Assembly (NCBI GenBank): GCA_017436285.1
Contig: JAFSDL010000030.1
Span: 1-64,000 of the forward strand
Origin: Clostridia bacterium
GTDB lineage: Bacteria > Bacillota > Clostridia > Oscillospirales > Acutalibacteraceae
Length of the DNA: 64,000 nucleotides
Direction: 5' to 3'
Part shown: one piece after another, positions 33,210 through 39,973 of the stretch
Layout: every line of letters starts with the position of its first letter
Position numbering within the stretch: position 1 is the stretch's first letter
Made by a program: the position numbers and the translations under genes
Notes under the pieces: generated by a model
What the model was told of the DNA's origin: nothing
Seen by the model: the letters and a program-made list of their open reading frames with translations, nothing else
Database searches by the model: none

Positions 33210-34306
33210 TTCTTAATTTCCTCCTTTTCTTTTTTTCTGAAAACAAGCTTATAATTAATAAAGAATGAGCAGATAATAATCGCAAAATAAACAATACCCA
33301 CAACTATATTTGATATTGAATCATTTGTAAACATAAAGGTCTTTCTGACCTCAACCATACCTTTGGAAATAAAGGTGATGAAAAAGCTCGTAAGCATAAT
33401 TAGTAAAGGATTAAATGAAGCAAGCCATGTTGCCATAATACCTGTAAAGCCCATATTATTTGCTGAAGCTGTACTTATGGTGTGATTGATTGAGCCTGCA
33501 AGAATAAAGCCTACAAGACCTGCAATAGCACCTGAAAGAAGCATTGTTCTGATAATAACCTTATCAACCTTAATACCTACATATTTTGCAGTATTGATGC
33601 TTTCACCCACAACGGAAATTTCATAACCGTGCTTAGCTGAGCGAAGGTATATGTACATAAAGACCGTAATTAATACAAACAGGATTATGGGTAATAAATA
33701 TTTATTGCCTATTTCAGGAATATTACCGTAAGCAATTGGTGCCAGAACACCTGAGCCGGATTTTACCCAGATTGTGATACACAAGGAAACGAGACCTGTA
33801 GCAATATAGTTCATCATAAGAGTAAACAAAGATTCATTTGTATTGAATTTTGCTTTGAAAATAGCGGGAATAACTGCCCATAAAGCACCTGCAATCACAC
33901 TTGCGAAGAACATAAGCAGTATAATAACAGAATCGCTTACCTTACCGCCAAGGTAGAACATACAGGCAATTGCTGAAAGGCAGCTGACAAGAATCTGACC
34001 GTTACCGCCAAGGTTCCAGAATTTCATTTTAAATGCAGGCAGTAAAGCCATTGAGGTACCGAGCAGGAGGGAGGTATCCTGAAGCAAAAGCCAGAATTTG
34101 CGCTCGCTTCCGAAGGCTCCTGTGAATAATGATTGGAAGAAATCACCAATGCCTTTTTCAGAGAACAAAACAGAAATCAATCCGCTTAAAAGCAAGCCAC
34201 CAACAATAGCGATGGAATAAATCAGAATGATTTTCGGTAATTTGATGTTATCCCGCTTAACAATTCTGACAAAGGGTTCTTTTTGAATGCTTTTATTCTT
34301 TTTCAT
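33206..34306 (-). CDS. Nucleoside-type ABC transporter permease (first)
   Basis: A 366-residue permease of the BPD_transp_2 family (YufP/NupP-like). An N-terminal helix is followed by a large domain with KFWNLGGNGQILVSCLSA and the coupling loop HGYEISVVGESINTAKYVG. It overlaps the ATPase gene by 4 bases and the second permease gene by 4 bases, the usual translational coupling in these operons. It forms the membrane channel with the second permease. Confidence 0.92.
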   Translation of the reverse strand: MKKNKSIQKEPFVRIVKRDNIKLPKIILIYSIAIVGGLLLSGLISVLFSEKGIGDFFQSLFTGAFGSERKFWLLLQDTSLLLGTSMALLPAFKMKFWNLGGNGQILVSCLSAIACMFYLGGKVSDSVIILLMFFASVIAGALWAVIPAIFKAKFNTNESLFTLMMNYIATGLVSLCITIWVKSGSGVLAPIAYGNIPEIGNKYLLPIILFVLITVFMYIYLRSAKHGYEISVVGESINTAKYVGIKVDKVIIRTMLLSGAIAGLVGFILAGSINHTISTASANNMGFTGIMATWLASFNPLLIMLTSFFITFISKGMVEVRKTFMFTNDSISNIVVGIVYFAIIICSFFINYKLVFRKKEKEEIKK

Positions 34307-36003
34307 TCCGTCACCTCATTTTTACCGGATTTTACCATAAGAAGACCGATTTCGTCCTTAGTGGTTGTTCTGGCATCAACAATGCCTGAAATTTTACCGC
34401 CACTCAAAACAAGTATTCTGTCGCTGAGTGCCATCAACACATCCAGATCCTCTCCCACAAAAATAACCGAAACACCTTTTTGTTTTTGTTCATTCAGCAG
34501 ATTGTAAATGGTGTAGGAGGAGTTGATATCAAGTCCGCGAACAGGATAAGCAGTCATTAAAATTGCAGGTGAGGATGCAATTTCACGGCCAACAAGAATT
34601 TTTTGAACATTACCGCCCGAGAGCTTTCTGACTGCTGTGTGTGAGTCGGGGGTGTTGACCTCTAATTCACTGATAATTCTGTCGGCAAGGTCTGAGGGAA
34701 TCTTTCTGTTAAGGAATAAGGATTTGCCTTTTCTGTAACTGCGCAGCATCATATTATCCACAATATCCATACTGCCTACAAGACCCATACCTAATCTGTC
34801 CTCGGGAACGAAGGAAAGCCTGATACCGAGCTCACGGATTTCTCTGGGGGATTTATCCTTTAAGTCAATAACCTCATCTTCCTTGAACAGTATTTTTTCT
34901 TCGTTAACAAGGGCTTTTATTTCTTTTTTAGATAACTTTTTAAAGTCGATATCGTTTCCGTTGTTGTCCTTGAAAGCGTTTTCGTTAGCAAGCTCCATAA
35001 CGCGCTTGTAGGTTTTGTGGTAGAAGGAAACAGGCTTGTCTTTTTTAGGGTGGTAATAGGTCAATGTGCCCGAATCATAGCTGTTGAGACCTGCAATAGC
35101 TTCAAGCAACTCCTTTTGACCGCTGCCGGCAATACCCGCAATACCGAGAATTTCACCGCCAAAAGCTTCAAAGGAAACATTGTCAATAACCTTGTAGCCA
35201 TCAGGTTTTTTCACGGTAAGGCCTGAAACCGAAAGCCTCAATTTACTGTCAACAGGCTCTGTACGATTGATGTTAAGGTCGATTTTTTCGCCAACCATCA
35301 TTTCTGTAAGCTCTTTTTCAGAGGTTTGTGCAGTGTTTACCGTAGCGATGTGTTCGCCTTTACGCAAAACGGTAACTCTGTCGGAAATTTCCATAACCTC
35401 ATTTAATTTGTGTGTAATGATGATGATTGACTTTCCGTCATCCTTCATTGCCTTTAAAACATTGAATAAGCTTCTGATTTCTTGAGGAGTCAGAACTGCA
35501 GTGGGTTCATCCAATATGAGAATATCGGCACCTCTGTATAAGACCTTTAAGATTTCAACAGTCTGCTTTTCAGAAACCGACATTTCATAGATTTTTTTAT
35601 CAAGATTTATATTGAATCCGTATTTTTGAGCCATCTCTTTAATACGGTTATTTACTGATTTAAGATTGTATTTTTCGTTTTCAATACCTAATGCAACATT
35701 CTGTGCTGCAGTAAAAATATCAATCAACTTGAAATGTTGATGAATCATACCGATTTTATGCTCGAAGGCATCACGAGGGGAGCGGATAATAACCTCTTCG
35801 CCGTTAATAAGAATTTTGCCGGAATCGGGATAGTAAATACCGGCTATCATATTCATAAGTGTTGTTTTACCACAACCGTTTTCACCGAGAATTGAGAGAA
35901 TTTCTCCTTTATAAACGTCTAAGCTCACATTGTTGTTTGCGAGGACCTTGGAACCGAATCTTTTAGTGATGTTTTTTAATTGTAAAACTACAGTCTTCTC
36001 CAT
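34303..36003 (-). CDS. Nucleoside-type ABC transporter ATPase (two NBDs)
   Basis: A 566-residue protein with two fused nucleotide-binding domains, as in YufO/NupO and sugar importers of the CUT2 type. NBD1 (about 1-240): Walker A GENGCGKTT, a degenerate signature MSVSEKQTVEI, Walker B DILILDEPTAVL. NBD2 (about 260-550): loop IAGIAGSGQKELLEAI in place of a canonical Walker A, signature KLSGGNVQK and the Walker B segment ILMTAYPVRGLD. A charged insertion at about 325-395 is rich in Lys/Asp. It powers import by the two permeases. A hairpin at 36040-36069 separates it from the binding protein gene. Confidence 0.93.
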   Translation of the reverse strand: MEKTVVLQLKNITKRFGSKVLANNNVSLDVYKGEILSILGENGCGKTTLMNMIAGIYYPDSGKILINGEEVIIRSPRDAFEHKIGMIHQHFKLIDIFTAAQNVALGIENEKYNLKSVNNRIKEMAQKYGFNINLDKKIYEMSVSEKQTVEILKVLYRGADILILDEPTAVLTPQEIRSLFNVLKAMKDDGKSIIIITHKLNEVMEISDRVTVLRKGEHIATVNTAQTSEKELTEMMVGEKIDLNINRTEPVDSKLRLSVSGLTVKKPDGYKVIDNVSFEAFGGEILGIAGIAGSGQKELLEAIAGLNSYDSGTLTYYHPKKDKPVSFYHKTYKRVMELANENAFKDNNGNDIDFKKLSKKEIKALVNEEKILFKEDEVIDLKDKSPREIRELGIRLSFVPEDRLGMGLVGSMDIVDNMMLRSYRKGKSLFLNRKIPSDLADRIISELEVNTPDSHTAVRKLSGGNVQKILVGREIASSPAILMTAYPVRGLDINSSYTIYNLLNEQKQKGVSVIFVGEDLDVLMALSDRILVLSGGKISGIVDARTTTKDEIGLLMVKSGKNEVTE

Positions 36004-36039
36004 AAGAAACTCCTTAGAGTGGTTTTGCTTATCATTTAA

Positions 36040-36069
36040 GAAAGGCGAAGTTGTTGCGCTTCGCCTTTC
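36040..36069 (-). terminator. Intercistronic hairpin between binding protein and ATPase genes
   Basis: An 11-bp stem (GAAAGGCGAAG / CTTCGCCTTTC) lies 34 bases after the substrate-binding lipoprotein gene and before the ATPase gene. The following T tract is weak, so it may act as a partial terminator or mRNA stabiliser that makes the binding protein more abundant. Confidence 0.55.
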
Positions 36070-36103
36070 CCTTTAATTAAATGAGAATAACTTTGGAATA
36101 AAG

Positions 36104-37327
36104 TTATTCAGTAACAGCTGTAATACCGTCAATGATTACGTTGAAGTAAGGAGCTGAACGCTTTGCACTTTCGTTAACGAAGGTGATGCCGTTTTCTGTT
36201 TCAACAACCTCTGTTTCGGGCTTGTAGTCGCCTGCATCGTCAACGTCAGCGATAAATGATGTTAATTCTTCACCGTCAACTGTGAATGTAGAGCAGTCAA
36301 ATACCTTGATTGTACCGTCCTGAAGACCCTTCTTTACTTCATCAAGCTTGTCCTGTGTGCCTTCTGCTGCAGCAGCACCGAGAGCGGTGATTTCAACAGA
36401 GCCTGTAGCGAGTGTGCCTGTCCAGTCGGTATCAATAGCCTTGTCGTTCTGAACGCAGTCAATAATGTACTCGAAATAAGGAGCCCAGTTGATTCTTGAA
36501 GCGATGATGAATGTGTTAGGAGCCTTTTCCTCAGTTGAACCGTTGTAAGAAACGTTGGGGATGTTTTTCTCTTCGCAAGCAGTGGGAGCACCCCAGGAGT
36601 CAGCGTGCTGTGAAATCAATTTGCAGCCTGCATCAATAAGAGCAAGAGCTGTTGTTTTTTCAGCAGTTTCATCATACCAGGAGTTTGTATAACGAACTTC
36701 CATAGTAGCGTTTTCTACGATTGACTTAGCGCCAAGATAGAATGATGTGTAGCCGGAAATAACCTCTGCATAGGGGAAAGCACCAACATAACCGATTTTT
36801 GCGTTTTCGTCAGAAACCTTGCCTTCGTCATCACCATAGAGCTCAACAAGCTTCATACCTGCTGCAACACCTGCAAGGTATCTGCCTTCGTAGATAGAAG
36901 CAAAAGCATTGTGGAAGTTGGGAAGATTTTCTGTGTGAGCTCTTGTACCTGTTGCGTGACAGAATTCAACCTCGGGGAATTCCTGAGCAGCCTTAATCAT
37001 GTGGCTTTCATGACCGAAGGAGTCAGCGAAAATAAGGTCATAAGTTTCTGCCAGGTCAGCTGCCTGGTCGTAGCAAGCTGTGTCTTCGGGGATATCAGTA
37101 ACGATTGTGTAATCGTCAGCTGTGAGGCCCTTGTTTTCACAAGCAAGCTTGAAAGCATCGATGAAGTTCTTATCATAGGTTGAAGAATCACCGTGCAAAC
37201 AAATGAGAGCAACCTTAATGTTTTCGGCAGCAGGCTCATCGGGTGTTTTCTCGCCGCAGGCTGTTAAGCAGCCGACTACCATTACAAGAGCAAGGCAGAG
37301 AGCGAGAACTTTGCTGAATTTTTTCAT
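36104..37327 (-). CDS. BMP-family substrate-binding lipoprotein
   Basis: About 407 residues with a lipoprotein signal (lipobox CLTACGE) and a periplasmic-binding-like fold of the BMP/PnrA family (IKVALICLHGDSSTYDKNF, LIFADSFGHESHM, IGYVGAFPYAEVISGYTSFY, LISQHADSWGAP). BMP proteins bind purine nucleosides or related ligands for ABC import. ATG at 37327 has GGAGG 8 bases upstream; in-frame ATGs at 37342 and 37333 lie at or too near the Shine-Dalgarno. Adjacent xpt suggests a purine ligand (inference). Confidence 0.93.
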   Translation of the reverse strand: MKKFSKVLALCLALVMVVGCLTACGEKTPDEPAAENIKVALICLHGDSSTYDKNFIDAFKLACENKGLTADDYTIVTDIPEDTACYDQAADLAETYDLIFADSFGHESHMIKAAQEFPEVEFCHATGTRAHTENLPNFHNAFASIYEGRYLAGVAAGMKLVELYGDDEGKVSDENAKIGYVGAFPYAEVISGYTSFYLGAKSIVENATMEVRYTNSWYDETAEKTTALALIDAGCKLISQHADSWGAPTACEEKNIPNVSYNGSTEEKAPNTFIIASRINWAPYFEYIIDCVQNDKAIDTDWTGTLATGSVEITALGAAAAEGTQDKLDEVKKGLQDGTIKVFDCSTFTVDGEELTSFIADVDDAGDYKPETEVVETENGITFVNESAKRSAPYFNVIIDGITAVTE

Positions 37328-37359
37328 TGTCATTACCTCCATATTAGGAATTTTTATTG

Positions 37360-37944
37360 TCAGCAGTCGATATCGGGTCTGAATGTGATTTTTCCGTCAC
37401 ACATACTGTCAACGATTGCTAATGACCGAACCTTGTAGCCTTTTTGGCGGAGCTCCTTTCCGCCGGGCTGGAAGCCCTTTTCGATTGCAATGCCTATACC
37501 TACGACCTCTGCACCTGCTTGTCCGATAATATCAATAAGCGCGTTGCAGGCGTTACCACCTGCCATAAAGTCGTCAATAATAAGCACCTTATCGTTTTCG
37601 TTAAGATATTTTTTGGAAATTTTCATTTGGTATTCTTTAGCGTGAGTAAAGGAATAGCATTTTGCGGAATAAACATCTGTGCCCACATTTTTATGGTCGC
37701 CTTTTTTTGCAAAGAGGGCAGGTATGCCGAACTCAAGAGCAGTGGCAACCGCTATTGAGATGCCTGAGGACTCAATTGTTACAACCTTGGTTGCACCGCA
37801 GTCATTAAAAAGACGATAAAATTCCTTGCCCATTTCCATAATAAGAGCAGGGTCAATCTGATGGTTGAGAAACATATCAACCTTTAAAATTTCTGTACCG
37901 ATAGCGGTACCCTCTTTTGCAATTTTCTCTTCCAGAAGCTTCAT
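37360..37944 (-). CDS. xpt: Xanthine phosphoribosyltransferase
   Basis: A 194-residue type I phosphoribosyltransferase that makes XMP (or GMP) from the base and PRPP. It starts MKLLEEKIAKEGTAI and has the PRPP motif VLIIDDFMAGGNA and the VVTIESSGIS segment typical of Xpt. It is the first gene of the operon with the BMP transporter, so the operon couples purine uptake and salvage. ATG at 37944 has TAGGTAAAG upstream. The leader from the promoter at 37985-38013 is only about 35 bases, too short for the purine riboswitch that often controls xpt in Firmicutes. Confidence 0.95.
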   Translation of the reverse strand: MKLLEEKIAKEGTAIGTEILKVDMFLNHQIDPALIMEMGKEFYRLFNDCGATKVVTIESSGISIAVATALEFGIPALFAKKGDHKNVGTDVYSAKCYSFTHAKEYQMKISKKYLNENDKVLIIDDFMAGGNACNALIDIIGQAGAEVVGIGIAIEKGFQPGGKELRQKGYKVRSLAIVDSMCDGKITFRPDIDC

Positions 37945-37984
37945 CGACTTTACCTACTCTATTCAAAGATTATTAACAAATTTT

Positions 37985-38013
37985 ATTATACATACATAAG
38001 TTGCCTTTTTCAA
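37985..38013 (-). promoter_or_regulatory. Promoter of the xpt/ABC operon
   Basis: On the minus strand TTGAAA (38013-38008), a 17-base spacer and TATAAT (37990-37985). The duplicated signal-peptide cassette begins only 44 bases upstream of its -35 box. Confidence 0.8.
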
Positions 38014-38056
38014 TAGGAAAAGTTGTATAAATTTGGTGCGTATTTTTTGACATTTG

Positions 38057-38190
38057 CATAGCGTCATCGATGCTGTCGTAGGCTATCTCGTTTCTTACGA
38101 GAGCAGCGTTACCGATAACAGACATACAGCTAAACGCCATAATGAGAGCAAGAAGCAAGCTCAACAATTTAGTTGATTGTTTCATAAAGT
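38057..38190 (-). repeat. Inverted cassette copy 1 of the 39974 gene 5' end
   Basis: These 134 bases are the exact reverse complement of 39969-40102, covering the start codon, signal peptide and first mature residues of the 1912-residue protein gene (ATG at 38185). Beyond both ends the sequence differs: upstream it joins a REP palindrome at 38202, downstream the frame continues into about 27 unrelated codons. It lacks the upstream Shine-Dalgarno seen in copy 2, so expression is doubtful. Confidence 0.95.
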
Positions 38191-38201
38191 GTGCGTAAAA
38201 A

Positions 38202-38282
38202 ACTGTAAGGTACAGGCTTGCCTGTACCGCAGAAAGACTCAGGTAGACGGATATAGCACTATCAAACTTCATTCTCCGGTAT
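38202..38282 (+). repeat. REP type A palindrome with truncated BIME unit
   Basis: ACTGTAAGG precedes the stem GGTACAGGC/GCCTGTACC, and the following spacer (GCAGAAAGACT...ATAGCACTATC...ATTCTCCGGTA) matches the spacer of the 48872-50230 array up to the first bases of the type B palindrome, where it is cut and joined to cassette sequence. Confidence 0.85.
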
Positions 38283-38305
38283 TTTTAGTACGCTAATACA
38301 AAAAG

Positions 38306-38472
38306 AGGGTGGATCATAGCGTCATCGATGCTGTCGTAGGAAACTTCTGCTTTAACGAGAGCAGCGTTACCGATAACAGACATACAGCTAAACGCCATAA
38401 TGAGAGCAAGAAGCAAGCTCAACAATTTAGTTGATTGTTTCATAAAGTTTTACCTCCATATTTTTAGTACGC
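38306..38472 (-). repeat. Inverted cassette copy 2 of the 39974 gene 5' end
   Basis: These 167 bases match the reverse complement of 39945-40111, including the 5' untranslated GCGTACTAAAAATATGGAGG, ATG (38443) and signal peptide. The only difference is a 14-base patch: AAGAAACGAGATAG in the gene against TAAAGCAGAAGTTT here. That changes Arg-Asn-Glu-Ile-Ala to Lys-Ala-Glu-Val-Ser, all conservative changes. The frame ends after IHPLFVLAY. GCGTACTAAAAATA recurs at its 3' end (38280-38293), suggesting a former tandem arrangement of such cassettes. Confidence 0.95.
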
Positions 38473-38500
38473 TGTAAGGTGCAAGCTTGCATGAACCACA
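38473..38500 (+). repeat. Degenerate REP palindrome
   Basis: TGTAAGG followed by GGTGCAAGC/GCATGAACC, a type A palindrome with two mismatched stem positions, at the outer border of cassette copy 2. Confidence 0.6.
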
Positions 38501-38750
38501 AAACATATTAGTCAAAATAGACAAATACATCATAAAAGCATTAAATAAATTTTAAAAAAAACAGGGGATTGGATGTAAAGTAAAAAACATTTACACGGAT
38601 GAAACATTTATATCAAAACCCTTGTAAACATTTGATAAATAAGGAGCTGGCGTTATCGAACTGTTTTTATGAAATTGATAAAACGTAAAGATAAAAAACT
38701 TTACAGACACATTTGTGCAAAATGTACAATAAAGTTGGGGTTTTCGAAAC
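38501..38750. other. AT-rich intergenic stretch without recognised feature
   Basis: About 250 AT-rich bases with several TTTACA/TGTAAA words and no convincing gene, hairpin or repeat. A 29-codon-scale minus ORF overlaps the adjacent MITE-like element and is not credible. Confidence 0.4.
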
Positions 38751-39160
38751 TTATCATCCCTGTTCCATCTTTGATGGAATAGGGAGGGGGACCGCGTTAG
38801 CGGTGGTGGGTAGGCACGCGCCTTATTAACATCGTTGATGAGGGAAATTATCAATCATTTAATTTATTCATTTATTATTGCTCTCAACAACAAAGGGTAA
38901 TCTTTATGGAGCTACCCACCACCATTCCGCCCGAACTGTATTCAAATTAAAACATAACACCCGAAATGTACCTTCCACGCTTGAAACTGTATTCGAACAA
39001 TAAGTAACGGTAAGTCCTCTTGCGGTACCCAAAATTGTTTGCTCGCTATTCACTTCGCACAATTTTGACCGCTACGCCAACTCACACTCCCTGTATCGCC
39101 CACAGGGCGCGGTCGTGTTCCTTGCCCATCCCTATGCTTACGCACAGGGATGATAGGCTT
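38751..39160. mobile_element. MITE-like element (copy 2, full length)
   Basis: About 410 bases with terminal TATCATCCCTGT and its complement ACAGGGATGATA(GGCTT). Left terminal hairpin stem TTCCATC/GATGGAA, right stem TGCG/CGCA. Shared internal sequences with copy 1 include GGACCGCG...GGTGGTGGGT, CATCGTTGATGAGGG and CTACCCACCACCATTCCGCC. No usable ORF. Confidence 0.65.
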
Positions 39161-39222
39161 AGCCACATTCCACGCGTAGTATTATAATATATATAATACA
39201 ATAAAAAAATTTCGCAAAACTA

Positions 39223-39251
39223 TTGACATCTTGCTTTGTGTGTTGTATTAT
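39223..39251 (+). promoter_or_regulatory. Strong promoter without adjacent CDS
   Basis: TTGACA at 39223-39228, a 17-base spacer and TATTAT at 39246-39251. No gene starts within 700 bases, so it either drives a small RNA or gives the 39974 gene a long leader. Confidence 0.7.
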
Positions 39252-39257
39252 GGTATC

Positions 39258-39390
39258 GACCATAAGGTTGGGGCAGTGGGGGTATTATACCCTCTGGCCG
39301 GAAACAGCGGAATTTCTGCTGTGGTTAATGAGGCATATTTTCAGCCTTACAAAACAAATGTTCGGCAACAAAAACCGTCGGCGGTTTTTT
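39258..39390 (+). ncRNA. Candidate small RNA
   Basis: From the implied start near 39258 the sequence forms hairpins (GGGTAT/ATACCC at about 39279-39292; CAGC-GAA/TTC-GCTG at 39305-39321) and ends in a terminator-like stem AAAACCG/CGGTTTT (39371-39388) with T residues. Size would be about 130 bases. It does not match 6S RNA, tmRNA, SRP RNA or a riboswitch that I recognise. Confidence 0.3.
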
Positions 39391-39410
39391 CGTCGCAAGC
39401 GACGAAAAAA
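39385..39410. repeat. Perfect palindrome
   Basis: TTTTTTCGTCGC and GCGACGAAAAAA form a 12-bp stem with a 2-base loop, directly after the candidate small RNA terminator. It could act as a bidirectional terminator. Confidence 0.75.
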
Positions 39411-39593
39411 CATTCATTGGTGCTTTCGTTTCCTTTTATTTGTTCTGCGAGGGTGAAAAGGTCAGTGCTTCCTCTGCCTTGAAAGTGTGTGGGCGCTAAG
39501 TGCACAAAGCGATGCTGCAGGGTGCAGCAGCGGAGTGCGCAGCGGTTCAGCTTAAGTGTGTTGAGTCCGGAGGGCGAGTGCTTTCACTCCTTA

Positions 39594-39745
39594 CTCCTCA
39601 CTCCTCACTCCTAACTAAACTGTGCTCCCGCTATGCGCTCTGAGCAATTCGGCGCTGTGCACTTTTAATTCGGCCCACGGTTAGTCAATATCCTATCGGA
39701 CTTCTAAATGCAAAATGCAAAGTGCAAAATGCAAAGTGAAGGGTC
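39594..39745. repeat. Iterated short words (two blocks)
   Basis: A block of ACTCCTCACTCCT-type words near 39594-39620 and a block of TGCAAAATGCAAAGTG words near 39711-39741. The second block recurs in reverse complement before the PilX-like gene near 61603-61630. The interval between is G+C-richer and holds no gene I can support. Confidence 0.6.
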
Positions 39746-39973
39746 AGCGACGCATTTTAAAGCTTCGCAAGGAACAACAATTTGTTTTGATTATTCATTT
39801 TGCACAATTTAACTTTACATTTAATTTATTTGTCCTTTATCGGAAATCTATGAAAGGGGGACTGTGCGACAGAAATGCTTGCCACAATCGGTGCGTGTTT
39901 GTGGTTTATTCAGTTTTTGTTAACGCACGCGTATTTTTGTATTGGCGTACTAAAAATATGGAGGTAAAACTTT

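Noticed and set aside
37945..38050. Purine riboswitch upstream of xpt
   Set aside because: The leader after the promoter is about 35 bases and the conserved purine aptamer sequences are not present.
37973..38272. ORF with a signal peptide on the minus strand
   Set aside because: It is the 134-base inverted copy of the 39974 gene 5' end run on into unrelated sequence, with no Shine-Dalgarno; treated as a repeat.
39258..39390. 6S RNA, SRP RNA or tmRNA
   Set aside because: The hairpins do not match the conserved parts of these RNAs that I know; left as an unassigned candidate.
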